From contig CBINFS010000015.1 in NCBI GenBank assembly GCA_966250015.1, forward strand, positions 1-64,000: DNA of 64,000 nucleotides, given 5' to 3'. The notes beneath the pieces are model-generated. The model was not told where the DNA came from. It ran no database searches and saw only the letters and a program-made list of their open reading frames with translations. Source of the DNA: CBINFS01 sp966250015 (GTDB lineage Bacteria; Bacteroidota; Rhodothermia; Rhodothermales; DASSAV01). The translations under genes and the position numbers were made by a program. Below, one piece after another: positions 17,243 to 25,704 of the stretch; positions within the stretch are counted from its first letter, which is position 1, and each line of letters starts with the position of its first letter.

Positions 17243-18448
17243 TTACCGGATCAACGAAGCGATCTCCTCCGCTTCTTCTTTACCGGCACCCTGTTCGATC
17301 CACATGCGGGTGAGAAACCCGCTATCGATCGGACGTTCCTGCTCTTCAAGCAAAGCGACGGCAGCCTGTGTCCCCTTTATGAAGCGCTCGGGATGGATTC
17401 CAGCCTCTCGTGCCCGCCGTATGGTGCCGATCAGCCGGTCGTCCCAGGCGAGCTTTCGGAGCGGGTCACGCGTGAGTCGTTCGGCCGTATCGCGGAGGTA
17501 TGGGTTCAACATACGGTTGAGGAGGTCTTCCGCATACGCCGTATACCCTTCCGGCGTAAAAAGCGGGTCCACACCTTGATGCCGGTGGATCATCGCACCC
17601 CCTGACTCCACTAGGAAAGCTTCCCTGATTGTTGCTAAAAGGCCAGGGTCCTTCGTTGCTTCGTAGGCATACCGGTATCCCCTCTGCAAACACTGGTACC
17701 CGAGAAGCGCGTGCGTCGCGTTGTGGCCGTACAGCTTGGCCTCTTCAAAGGGCAACAGGTCCTCCTTCTCGATAAAAACCTTGATCCCCCTGTCAAAACC
17801 CGGCAGCTTGATCGAAGAGATGAGAATCCTGTTGAATGCCTCGACGAGAAAAGCGCTGGTGCTGTCTTCCGTGACGGGAGCGAGACCCTCGCTTTTGATT
17901 CGGTCAGGGTCCGTTACCACACCGCTCATCTTACCGATCACGGTGTTGAGGATCTGGACACGCTTTCCCAGAAGATCTTGACTATCCCTGAGATACTTCG
18001 ACAGGTCGGCATGTAACCGTTCGGCCGCGTGGTTATTGTTCTCGGCCGTATAAATGATTGCATTCGGAAGGCGAGGATCCGACAGCTTGAGGGCGAGTCC
18101 CTCGGCGAGAATTCGGGCCACCGAAGCCTCTCCCCTGTCGTAGAAGTCAACCGACGGCAGCGCGGTTGCAAGCTCCTTTGCCTGTCCGACGGCCTCGACG
18201 AGGCGATCCCTGTCGGAGGGCTCGAGCGGGTTGTACACCTCGATCCCCACTATCGTATGGATCTCGATTCCGGTAAACGTTGCGACGTTGACCGTACACC
18301 GTCCGCTCCGACGAATCGCTTCAACGACCTGGGGATTCACTTCTGAAGCGACGAGCCTGTCGAAGTTACCCGACGTAAAAGCTTCTTGAAAAAATAGACC
18401 ACTCTGAATGGCGCCGAGACCAAAACCGACAAATACCCTGGAAGCCAT
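17243..18448 (-). CDS. Polyol-specific long-chain dehydrogenase, mannitol-1-phosphate 5-dehydrogenase-like
   Basis: This 401-residue protein resembles MtlD, which oxidises mannitol 1-phosphate to fructose 6-phosphate with NAD. The N terminus FVGFGLGAIQSGLF is the glycine-rich dinucleotide loop. The middle has YTAENNNHAAERL and NTVIGKMSGV, corresponding to the family's conserved AENxxG and N-x-x-P/IGKM segments, and KLYGHNATHALLGY contains the catalytic-region K...HN.H pattern of this superfamily. It converges on the E1 gene and adds a third polyol-phosphate dehydrogenase to this region. It may also be another polyol phosphate dehydrogenase such as for arabinitol phosphate. No PTS or mannitol transporter adjoins it. 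Confidence 0.82.
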   Translation of the reverse strand: MASRVFVGFGLGAIQSGLFFQEAFTSGNFDRLVASEVNPQVVEAIRRSGRCTVNVATFTGIEIHTIVGIEVYNPLEPSDRDRLVEAVGQAKELATALPSVDFYDRGEASVARILAEGLALKLSDPRLPNAIIYTAENNNHAAERLHADLSKYLRDSQDLLGKRVQILNTVIGKMSGVVTDPDRIKSEGLAPVTEDSTSAFLVEAFNRILISSIKLPGFDRGIKVFIEKEDLLPFEEAKLYGHNATHALLGYQCLQRGYRYAYEATKDPGLLATIREAFLVESGGAMIHRHQGVDPLFTPEGYTAYAEDLLNRMLNPYLRDTAERLTRDPLRKLAWDDRLIGTIRRAREAGIHPERFIKGTQAAVALLEEQERPIDSGFLTRMWIEQGAGKEEAEEIASLIR

Positions 18449-18882
18449 TAAATACCACTATATAAATCGCACCCCCTGATGGCCGGAACCCCACGCCCGG
18501 TCATCAATTACCCGGGGCAACAATATATTCGGAGGAAGCCACGATTCAAATTTTTGGTACGATCCGGGAGGCGAATTCGTCGGAGGTTTTCTTTTACTTA
18601 CCGGGGCTAGGGGTTATTTTGGATTAGGCAAATAGATGGGCCAGGGATGAAAGGCAGCCACAAAAAAAGAGCACCGGTAGTTTGTCTGTTTGCTGAGTCC
18701 GAAATCGCCTTGGGCACCAGACCCAGAGCTACTTCAGGCTCGGAGATAAGACACTTACCGATGCTCTCGGTAATATAATACTAGGACGACCAGTCGAACG
18801 CAATCAGCACATTGCTTAAGTATTTGTACGTGGTTCCCCTACATTCTAGGGAATTTCGACCTCCGGGTACCATTGATTTAAG
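18449..18882. other. Intergenic, no gene seen
   Basis: This 434-base stretch upstream of two divergent genes has short frames only, on both strands, with no recognisable motif or RNA fold. A purine-rich CGGAGGAAG near 18531 looks like a ribosome-binding site but no open frame of useful length follows. It may be residue of a decayed gene or of the insertion that brought in the phage-type gene to its right. Confidence 0.4.
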
Positions 18883-19389
18883 ATGGGCACGACAGTCAAA
18901 TACCAGAATACCAAGATCGACGCCACCGAGTCGGCGACGGAGATCGCCGCATTGATCCGGCAGCATGGAGGTACCCGCTTCGAAATGATCTGGGACGACG
19001 ACGGAGAGCTCGAAGCCATCCGCTTTGCCATCCGGGTCGAAGACATGGGGGAAGTACCCGTTCGATTAGGGGTTCAGACCCGGCGCATATTCGAGCAGTT
19101 GTGGAAGTCGAACCTGGGTGGATCGGTGTACGACGAAGAACGGCACGACCTCATTCGCAAGCAGGCCAACCGGATCGCCTGGCGTAACCTAAAAGATTAT
19201 CTCGAGCGCGCCCTCCAGACCGTCGAAAGCGGGCTTCTCCCCTTGTTTGAGGTCTTTATGGCACACATAGAGGTCTGGGACGACCTGGCTGGAAAGAACG
19301 TCACGATGAGTGAGTACATGATTCGTCGCGCCCACACGCTCAAGGATGGTAGGGGTATCTCACTCAATCCGGCAAAAAAAGACTCGTGA
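18883..19389 (+). CDS. Phage-type conserved hypothetical protein
   Basis: The 168-residue protein opens with MGTTVKYQNTKIDATESATEI and continues with RFEMIWDDDGELEAIRFAI, RLGVQTRRIF, QANRIAWRNLKDYLERAL and VTMSEYMI. I recognise this pattern from conserved hypothetical proteins of phages and mobile elements but know no function. It is soluble, acidic in the first half and helical in the second, with no membrane segment. Its stop overlaps the frame of the next gene by four bases but the true start of that gene is further on. Like the zinc-ribbon protein about 13 kb to the left, it is a lone element-type gene in a metabolic region. Confidence 0.75.
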   Translation: MGTTVKYQNTKIDATESATEIAALIRQHGGTRFEMIWDDDGELEAIRFAIRVEDMGEVPVRLGVQTRRIFEQLWKSNLGGSVYDEERHDLIRKQANRIAWRNLKDYLERALQTVESGLLPLFEVFMAHIEVWDDLAGKNVTMSEYMIRRAHTLKDGRGISLNPAKKDS

Positions 19390-19436
19390 AACTTGCTTCA
19401 TCTTTACACCCCACAAGTTTTGACAGGTATTTACTT

Positions 19437-20330
19437 ATGTCACCTTCGATAAGGATTGCCGCACTTGTCCTTTTTTCACTTGTTTTGTCTGCCTGCGCCG
19501 GCACGCCCGCTACGTCAACGAGAAGCCTGGAAGATGAAAGCAGTCAGACTTCGACAGTTCGGATTATGACCTACAACATCCGGCTCAATACCCCGGCGGA
19601 TGGCGAGAACGCCTGGCCCGAACGGAAAGACCGGGTGGCGGGACTGATTCGGTTCCACGCACCGGACTTGCTCGGCGTACAGGAAGCGATGAAGATCCAG
19701 CTCGACGACCTTGAAGCCCGGCTGCCCGAGTACGGTTGGACGGGCGTCGGCCGTGACGATGGCAAAGAAGGGGGCGAATATTCGGCCATCCTCTACCGGA
19801 AGGACCGCTTCGAGATGATCGACGGTGGGACGTTCTGGTTATCGGAGACGCCGGAAGCGCCCGGAAGCAAGGGGTGGGATGCCGCCCTGCCGCGCATCGC
19901 CACCTGGGCGCGATTCAGAGACAGGGCGTCGGGCAAGACCCTTCTGCACGTCAACACACACTTCGACCACCGCGGGGAGACGGCTCGTACCGAAAGCGCC
20001 CGGCTCCTGAGCCAGCGTATTCCGGAGATGGCGGGCGACCTTCCCATCTTCCTCACCGGCGACATGAACTCGGAACCCACGACGGAAGCCTACAGTGTTC
20101 TCACAGGCTTCCTTTCCGACGCTTACGTTTTGGCCGGTGAAGCCAAACGGTATGGCCCGGAATTTACGTTCACCGGGTTTGCCGTGAGCGACCGGCAGGG
20201 CCCACGAATCGATTACATACTGGTAAGCGAAGGCATATCGGTCGATCGATATGGCGTGCTCACCGACCAGTACATGGGCTTTTACCCTTCGGACCACCTA
20301 CCCGTCGTTGCTGACGTCGTAGTCCCATAA
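19437..20330 (+). CDS. Secreted lipoprotein of the endonuclease/exonuclease/phosphatase family
   Basis: From the ATG at 19437 the protein has a lipoprotein signal (VLFSLVLSACAG; Cys about 20) and then a complete EEP fold of about 270 residues. Motifs in order: VRIMTYNIRLN, LLGVQEAM (metal-binding Glu), VNTHFDHRGE, FLTGDMNSEP (catalytic Asp and Asn), and the terminal SDHLPVVADV (catalytic His). The preserved residues indicate an active Mg-dependent phosphodiesterase or phosphomonoesterase anchored to the envelope. Bacterial secreted members act on nucleic acids, phospholipid head groups or sugar phosphates; the substrate is not evident. An upstream in-frame codon at 19386 is a GTG without a signal-like context and is rejected. 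It converges on the sugar cluster to the right. Confidence 0.88.
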   Translation: MSPSIRIAALVLFSLVLSACAGTPATSTRSLEDESSQTSTVRIMTYNIRLNTPADGENAWPERKDRVAGLIRFHAPDLLGVQEAMKIQLDDLEARLPEYGWTGVGRDDGKEGGEYSAILYRKDRFEMIDGGTFWLSETPEAPGSKGWDAALPRIATWARFRDRASGKTLLHVNTHFDHRGETARTESARLLSQRIPEMAGDLPIFLTGDMNSEPTTEAYSVLTGFLSDAYVLAGEAKRYGPEFTFTGFAVSDRQGPRIDYILVSEGISVDRYGVLTDQYMGFYPSDHLPVVADVVVP

Positions 20331-20334
20331 GGCC

Positions 20335-21231
20335 TTACGGCAGGCCGTATTCGCGCATTTTCTGCCGGAGGAATCGAGCCGAAAGGTCGAGGTGCGTCAT
20401 CCCGTTTTTGGGGTCCTGACCGTCTTCGATGGAGATCCATCCCGTAAAACCGGCATCCCGTAGCGTCGCGAATATCCGGTCGTAGTCGTTCATTCCCTGC
20501 CCGATGACGCCGTGCATGAGGATCGACGCGTATCCGGTTTGCGGGTCGGCTTCCATCCTGCGCAGATCGTCGAGGGTCCCTCCTTCCAGGTACCGGTCGC
20601 TTGCGTGCATCGTAACGACACGATCCTTGACTGCCTCCAGTAATTCGTACGGGTCGTCGCCGGCCACCACGGCGTTCGAGGGGTCGTAGTTGACGCCGAA
20701 GTTCGGATGCGTGCCCACAGCGTCGAGCACGTCGAGGAACACGTCCATCTTCTGGGCAAACTCGGGATACTGCCAGTAGCCGTCCTTGTAATGATTCTCG
20801 AGGATGAGGGTCACCCCGTGATCTGCGGCAAACGGAAGAACTTCGCGAATGGCAGCCGCCACCCATTCAACTCCTTGCTCACGGCTAACCTCAGGACGGC
20901 GTTGTCCAGTCAACACACGGCAGTACTTCCCCCCTAGTTGCGCCGTTGCGGCAATTGCCTTTTTCTGCTCCTCGACTTCTTGCGCTCGCTCCATCGGATC
21001 GGGCTTCGTGAAGTCCGATGAATAGCACATCATCGGGATCGACCGCCCTCTCTCTTCCACCATCCGACGCACCCGATCCAGCTCTTCCGGGTTCTGGGGC
21101 GTAAAGCCCCAGTAAAACTCGAGCCCGTCGACGTCAAGCTCGTCCGACAACAGGATCCATTCATCCAGCGTCATCTCGCCGGTAACGCAGAGCTGGTCGA
21201 GAAAACACTTCGGGAAGACGGCCAGGGGCAT
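20335..21231 (-). CDS. Sugar phosphate isomerase/epimerase-type TIM barrel
   Basis: This roughly 298-residue protein has the AP-endonuclease-2/xylose isomerase-like TIM barrel. Candidate metal ligands are the Glu in LILENHYKDG, the Asp in VNYDPSN, the His in MHASDRY and the Glu in ISIEDGQDP near the C terminus, which is the order seen in epimerases such as UlaE and tagatose 3-epimerases. The ATG at 21231 shares one base with the stop of the upstream SDR gene (TGATG), so translation is probably coupled. As the last gene of a minus-strand cluster with UlaG-like and HPS/KGPDC-like enzymes, a ketose-phosphate 3-epimerase role fits, but hydrolase or dehydratase members also exist. Confidence 0.82.
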   Translation of the reverse strand: MPLAVFPKCFLDQLCVTGEMTLDEWILLSDELDVDGLEFYWGFTPQNPEELDRVRRMVEERGRSIPMMCYSSDFTKPDPMERAQEVEEQKKAIAATAQLGGKYCRVLTGQRRPEVSREQGVEWVAAAIREVLPFAADHGVTLILENHYKDGYWQYPEFAQKMDVFLDVLDAVGTHPNFGVNYDPSNAVVAGDDPYELLEAVKDRVVTMHASDRYLEGGTLDDLRRMEADPQTGYASILMHGVIGQGMNDYDRIFATLRDAGFTGWISIEDGQDPKNGMTHLDLSARFLRQKMREYGLP

Positions 21232-22016
21232 CACATTTCCTTGTTTGGGTTCCGGCCCAACATGGGATATTGCTCGATCTCGTAAACTGTACCAGTCGCC
21301 GGGCCCGAGGCGTCGGAGAGCCAGAATACGATGTGTCGCGCGACCTCGTCCGGTTCGAATATCCGGCCAAACGGAGCGTAGCTTGGCGGCAGATCATACT
21401 CCCAGCCCTTCGGTAAGCCCTCCGACTCCTTCAGCTTCCGCTCGTTTTCGGTGAGCGTCCACCCCACGTTGATCTGATTGATTCGGATACGTTCGGTACT
21501 GTAGCGGTCGGCCAGGTTCCTCGTCATGGTCATCAACCCGCCTTTCGACATTGAATAAACGAGCAGGTTGGGCTCCCCGCAGAAGGCGTTTACGGAGCCG
21601 ATATTGACTACCGAGCCCCCTCCCTGGCGGCGAAAGTGGGGCAGCGCCTCCTTGATCAGGAGCATGGGCATGCGCAGGTTTACCGCGATGATCCTGTCGA
21701 ATGTCTCCACGTCGACGTTTTCGAGGTTACATCGCGTGGTGAGTGCCGCGTTGTTGACGAGCCCGTCGAGGCGGCCAAACCGCTCGACGACGGCATTGAC
21801 CAGTCCCGGTGCGCTTTTCGGATCTGTGAGGTCCGCAATGAAAAAGGCGGCCGCCACGCCGAGGTCCGCAACGACTTTTTCTGCACGTTCACGGTCCCGA
21901 CCATGTACCATGACCCGGGCTCCTTCTGCCACACACCGCCTGGCGACGGCCTCGCCAATACCGGTCGTCGAACCGGTGACGAGGACGACTTTATCTTTCA
22001 AGAGTGATTGCTCCAT
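21231..22016 (-). CDS. Short-chain dehydrogenase/reductase
   Basis: Starting from the ATG at 22016 (two bases after the stop of the preceding gene), this 261-residue classical SDR has VLVTGSTTGIGEAVA for NAD(P) binding, NNAALTTR, the catalytic Ser in NIGSVNAF and YSMSKGG as the Tyr-x-x-x-Lys pair. Asp in DLTDP near residue 65 contacts the adenine. The C-terminal part (LPPSYAPFGRIFEPDEVARH) is that of glucose/gluconate-type dehydrogenases. Position between the epimerase-like and lactonase-like genes points to oxidation or reduction of a sugar acid or its phosphate. Cofactor preference cannot be read with certainty. Confidence 0.88.
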   Translation of the reverse strand: MEQSLLKDKVVLVTGSTTGIGEAVARRCVAEGARVMVHGRDRERAEKVVADLGVAAAFFIADLTDPKSAPGLVNAVVERFGRLDGLVNNAALTTRCNLENVDVETFDRIIAVNLRMPMLLIKEALPHFRRQGGGSVVNIGSVNAFCGEPNLLVYSMSKGGLMTMTRNLADRYSTERIRINQINVGWTLTENERKLKESEGLPKGWEYDLPPSYAPFGRIFEPDEVARHIVFWLSDASGPATGTVYEIEQYPMLGRNPNKEM

Positions 22017-22018
22017 TT

Positions 22019-22813
22019 TCAAAACGGGGTTTTCTCTGTTACGGGACCGATCCATACGGGGTGATCGGGATACTTGACCTTCATGTAAGCGCGGAAAAGT
22101 TCGGGGTCTTCGGCGTTGAACTCGAACATGTCGTAGTGTGTCGGCACCGTCAGCTTAACCCGCAACCCGCCAACCAGGTCTGCCGCTTCCTGATAGGTCA
22201 TATTACCCTTGACGTCATCCTGCAAGCGCCGGGCATCACGCCCGTTGATCGGTACCATGGCCACGTCAAACGACCAGCGCGATAGACGCTTCTGAAGCCC
22301 CTCCCACCATACCGTATCGCCCGCATGGTAAAGGCATTTCTTTGCCCCTTCAAGCACGTAGCCAAGGTAGGGGAAGTGGCCTACCGGAGTTGGATCGAAA
22401 AACTCGTGTGAGGCCTTAATGGCATGTACGGTCAGGCCTTCAAACCTGAGCTTTTCGCCGTCGTTGAGCCCTTCGTACCGCTTTTTCGGAACACCCAGCC
22501 CGTACATCTTGTCCGTGTGGGCGATCGGTGCAATAAAAAGCGCGTCTGTTTTCTGTGCAAGTCCCGATATTGCAACGGGGTCCATGTGGTCCAGGTGATC
22601 GTGGGTACAGAGCACCAGTGAGACGATTCCCTCTGCATCTTCAGGCTTAAAAAGAGGAGGCACCCGCCGCCCCTCCACCGGGCTAAGGAAGGGATCGATC
22701 AAAAGTACCACGCTGCCTAGCTTGACGATAAAGCTGTGCTGTCCGAGCCACCAGAAAGCAGCCCGGTCGGAGCAGGTTTTCACCTCTTCGAATAACGAGC
22801 GTCCCGTCACCAT
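22019..22813 (-). CDS. Metallo-beta-lactamase-fold hydrolase, UlaG-like
   Basis: The 264-residue protein is a metal-dependent hydrolase of the UlaG/UPF0173 group; UlaG opens L-ascorbate 6-phosphate lactone. The metal site THDHLDHMD (H71, H73, D75, H76) is intact, with a further His in AIKASHEF, the Asp in LYHAGDTVWW, and PTHYDMFEFN near the C terminus. WLGQHSF and LLIDPFLSP match UlaG-type openings. It lies in the same operon as an HPS/KGPDC-like enzyme and a putative epimerase, the companions of UlaG in the enterobacterial ascorbate pathway, though gene order and the other partners differ. A lactonase on a sugar acid phosphate is the favoured reading. Confidence 0.82.
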   Translation of the reverse strand: MVTGRSLFEEVKTCSDRAAFWWLGQHSFIVKLGSVVLLIDPFLSPVEGRRVPPLFKPEDAEGIVSLVLCTHDHLDHMDPVAISGLAQKTDALFIAPIAHTDKMYGLGVPKKRYEGLNDGEKLRFEGLTVHAIKASHEFFDPTPVGHFPYLGYVLEGAKKCLYHAGDTVWWEGLQKRLSRWSFDVAMVPINGRDARRLQDDVKGNMTYQEAADLVGGLRVKLTVPTHYDMFEFNAEDPELFRAYMKVKYPDHPVWIGPVTEKTPF

Positions 22814-22898
22814 GACGATGGTTATTTATGGTGCAAAGGGCGAAGCCGAAAGCCGACCCCGCCCTTTGACCCGTTGAATTCTGGTCTTGGTAGTTTCC

Positions 22899-23660
22899 TC
22901 AGACCGGGGGCTCCTGTCCGCCGAGTGGGCGAATTTTGATGTTACGGTACCACACCGGATCGCCATGATCCTGGAGCGCGATGTGTCCTGACGTCGCCAT
23001 GCCGTAACCAGGCATTTCGTTGAACTTGCTCGCGGCAACACGCTGCTTCCAGTCGTCGCTACCGAGCTCGTACTCGACGATTTTTTCACCGTTGAGCCAG
23101 TGTTCGACGTGATTCCCATTCACGACGAGGCGCACGTGGTTCCACTCGCCACCCGGCTTGGCCACTTCTGCCGGAACGGGGTGGATCGCGTAGTTGGCGC
23201 CGGCATAACGATCCGGGCCGTTCTGGGCGTCGGGATGGCAGGTATTGTCGAGCACCTGCATCTCAGGGCCAGTCTCCCAAGGCGCCCTGTGTTCGCCTTC
23301 GACAACGCGATAGATGATGCCGCTGTTGCCACATTCACCGATCTTCCAGTCCAGCTCGAGCTCGAAATTGTCGTATTGATCGATCGTGATGATGTCGCCA
23401 CCCTCGCCTTCCTCGGCGCCGGTAAAATGAATCGCGTTGTCGTCGATGATCCACTTGGATGGAATGTCAGCGCGCTGAAAACCACGCCACTTCGTGATTT
23501 CCTGGCCGTCGAAAAGGAGCTGCCAGCCCTCAGCCTCCTCCTCTGCTGTAAGTGTGTTCGGTTCCGGTTCGACGGGCGCTTTCGGCCTACAGCCCGACAG
23601 TCCGACAAAAAGAACCAGTAAGGCAATAGTGGTGCCTTGTAAGAGTTTTCTGGGTGTCAT
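22899..23660 (-). CDS. DUF1080 (3-keto-disaccharide hydrolase) lipoprotein
   Basis: This 253-residue lipoprotein (LLVLFVGLSGCRP; Cys about 24) carries one DUF1080 domain, a concanavalin-like jelly roll. Typical pieces are GWQLLFDGQEITKWRGF, DNFELELDWKIGECGNSGIIYRV split over residues 95-125, EMQVLDNTCHPDAQ, AGANYAIHPV, GEWNHVRLVVNG, and GHIALQDHGDPVWYRNIKI at the end. Members of this domain hydrolyse 3-keto-glycosides or bind glycans at the cell surface. It sits inside the sugar cluster (gaps 85 and 63 bases), so it probably supplies the substrate from an oxidised saccharide outside the inner membrane. Confidence 0.9.
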   Translation of the reverse strand: MTPRKLLQGTTIALLVLFVGLSGCRPKAPVEPEPNTLTAEEEAEGWQLLFDGQEITKWRGFQRADIPSKWIIDDNAIHFTGAEEGEGGDIITIDQYDNFELELDWKIGECGNSGIIYRVVEGEHRAPWETGPEMQVLDNTCHPDAQNGPDRYAGANYAIHPVPAEVAKPGGEWNHVRLVVNGNHVEHWLNGEKIVEYELGSDDWKQRVAASKFNEMPGYGMATSGHIALQDHGDPVWYRNIKIRPLGGQEPPV

Positions 23661-23723
23661 GTACGAAACCTCTTGTTAGGTGTGATGATGTTTGTAATTA
23701 ACACATAAGTTGATGAATATCAA

Positions 23724-24767
23724 TCAGGTGCCGGGCGTCAAAACCGCTTTTACGTACTCCCCGGAATGCATCCCCTCAAAGCAGTCCAACCAGTCTTCAA
23801 GCGGAGCCACACGGCTGATGATCGGCCCGAGGTCGATCTGTCCCGAAACCAGCATACGAATCACGCGCTCCCAGACCGGCCAGTTGTGTGAGAAACTTCC
23901 CTGGATCCTGACGTTCTTCTGTACCATCGGGTCGAGGCTGAAGGCCATGGGTTGTGGACCCCACCCGACTTTGGTGATCTGCCCGGCAGGACGAACCGCC
24001 TGTAAAGCCTGGTTAAGCGTGGCCGATACACCTGCGGCGTCGATCACGACGTCCACCCCAAGCCCGTCACCTAGCTCTTTTACGCGCGACACAACGTCGC
24101 CATCCACGGTTTCGTCGGCGCCGAGCTCCCGTGCGATTGCCAGCCGGCGTTGATCTGTCGGTAGTCCTGAAACGATCAGATATCCGGCTCCGCTCAACTT
24201 GGCCATCATGGCACACAATAGCCCGATCGGCCCGGGGCCAATGACGAGCACGTGGTCGCCGGGACGGATGTGGGTGTTGACGCAGACAGCATTGTAGGCC
24301 ACGCAACACGGCTCGGTCAGCGCCGCCTTCTCAAAGGCAAGGGTGTCCGGGATCACGTGAAGACATCGTTCAGGCGCTACGACGTACCGGGTCATGGCGC
24401 CGTCCACCCCGTACCCGAATCCACGCCGGTCCGGATCCAGATTATATAATCCCTGCCTCGTATAAGGCGAATCCGGATTGATGACCGCGGCAGTCTCACT
24501 GACGACACGATCCCCTAATTGAATGGACCTGACGCGGCTTCCCCTCTCGATGACGACCCCCGCAAATTCGTGCCCCAGGATTACCGGGTAGTTGACGGGC
24601 CAGCTGTGCGTAGCCATCCACTGATGAAGGTCGCTGCCGCACACCCCGACCGCTTTCACATCGAGAAGCACGTCTTCTTCACCGGGTACGGGGCGAGGTT
24701 TTTCCCTTAGCTCCACGCTCCCGGGCTCCGGTCCGTAGTTGACGATGGCGGGCATCGATTCAGCCAT
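23724..24767 (-). CDS. Zinc-dependent polyol/threonine-type dehydrogenase
   Basis: This medium-chain dehydrogenase of about 347 residues starts best at the ATG at 24767, which follows GGAGAGG by nine bases and overlaps the stop of the upstream gene. Zinc-site motif VGVCGSDLHQW (Cys and Asp), VILGHEFAGVV (His-Glu) and a Rossmann loop VLVIGPGPIGLLCAM are present. The three to four structural-zinc cysteines seen in many family members are not evident in the region around residue 100, so the structural lobe may be zinc-free, as in some sorbitol dehydrogenases. Related enzymes oxidise L-iditol, galactitol phosphate, L-threonine or 5-keto sugar acids. Operon partners suggest a sugar acid or polyol substrate. 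Confidence 0.87.
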   Translation of the reverse strand: MAESMPAIVNYGPEPGSVELREKPRPVPGEEDVLLDVKAVGVCGSDLHQWMATHSWPVNYPVILGHEFAGVVIERGSRVRSIQLGDRVVSETAAVINPDSPYTRQGLYNLDPDRRGFGYGVDGAMTRYVVAPERCLHVIPDTLAFEKAALTEPCCVAYNAVCVNTHIRPGDHVLVIGPGPIGLLCAMMAKLSGAGYLIVSGLPTDQRRLAIARELGADETVDGDVVSRVKELGDGLGVDVVIDAAGVSATLNQALQAVRPAGQITKVGWGPQPMAFSLDPMVQKNVRIQGSFSHNWPVWERVIRMLVSGQIDLGPIISRVAPLEDWLDCFEGMHSGEYVKAVLTPGT

Positions 24768-25482
24768 GGCGATTTGCCTCTCCTCCGACCGGAACGTCTT
24801 CGTAAGCGTGGACCCGCTCGCAAATGTCACGAAGCACCGACCCTACATCCCCAGTTGCACTGCGGAACGCATATGCATCGATGGCCAGTGGCGCGCCGAT
24901 GACAACCAGAGGCGCACCGTATTCCGGCGTCCTTATGGCTTGTTCGATCGTGAGCCCTCCAACCGCCTGGACGGGTACGTCAACCGCCTTCACGACGTCA
25001 CGCAGACGGTCGAGCGGCGATTCCCAGGCAAGATTACGTTTGGAGCGAAGCGTACGGTAATCGTACCCGATGTGGTGTATGATGTAGTCACATCCCAGAT
25101 CGGCCAGGATGCGGGCGCCTTCGACTGGGTCCGGCATGGCCATCGTATCGCCCATCACCTTGACCCCCAGGTCACGCCCCGCCTGTACGACCAGCTCGAC
25201 CGTTTCGGTATGGGCCCGACCCATGACGACTACGTGCGTAGCCCCTGCTTTCGCCATGATCTCAGCTTCGAGCCAGCCGCCGTCCATCGTTTTCAGATCG
25301 GCCACTATCGGTACGTCCGGAAAGCGTGATCTCAGCTCGCGCACGCCGTGCATCCCTTCTGCGATAATCAGTGGAGTACCCGCTTCCAACCAGTCCACTC
25401 CGGCTCGCATAGCCGTATCAGCCATTTCGAGCGCTTCCGGGATGGTGGTCAGATCGAGTGAGATCTGAACGATTGGTTTCAT
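24760..25482 (-). CDS. Hexulose-6-phosphate synthase / 3-keto-gulonate-6-phosphate decarboxylase family
   Basis: The 240-residue TIM barrel belongs to the orotidine-5'-phosphate decarboxylase suprafamily. The conserved DxKxxD triad is IVADLKTMD (D62, K64, D67). GVDWLEAGTPLI, a HIGYD in the middle, and VQAVGGLTIEQA with VVIGAPLA for the phosphate site are clear. The wording around the triad (ADLKTMD, followed by AGATHVVVMG) is nearer hexulose-6-phosphate synthases than UlaD-type decarboxylases, but the UlaG-like neighbour argues for a keto-sugar-acid role. First gene of the six-gene minus-strand cluster, divergent from ppc across about 220 bases. Either aldol condensation/cleavage or beta-keto acid decarboxylation is possible. 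Confidence 0.82.
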   Translation of the reverse strand: MKPIVQISLDLTTIPEALEMADTAMRAGVDWLEAGTPLIIAEGMHGVRELRSRFPDVPIVADLKTMDGGWLEAEIMAKAGATHVVVMGRAHTETVELVVQAGRDLGVKVMGDTMAMPDPVEGARILADLGCDYIIHHIGYDYRTLRSKRNLAWESPLDRLRDVVKAVDVPVQAVGGLTIEQAIRTPEYGAPLVVIGAPLAIDAYAFRSATGDVGSVLRDICERVHAYEDVPVGGEANRHG

Positions 25483-25704
25483 CGCGATTGACGAAGTGAC
25501 TACAAGCGGTAAGAATAAAAAATAGCACCGGCAATGTACAGATTATTCCTGGTGAAGATGAACGCTTACCGTGAAAAGAGTCTGCCTAAACTGGCTGGTT
25601 GCGGCAAAATGTGCGATTTCTCCCTCCTGACTGGATACCTTTTCTTCTTCTCCGGTATCACCGATGAAATAGTACTAGAAACTCCTTAAACGCACGTTCT
25701 CCTG

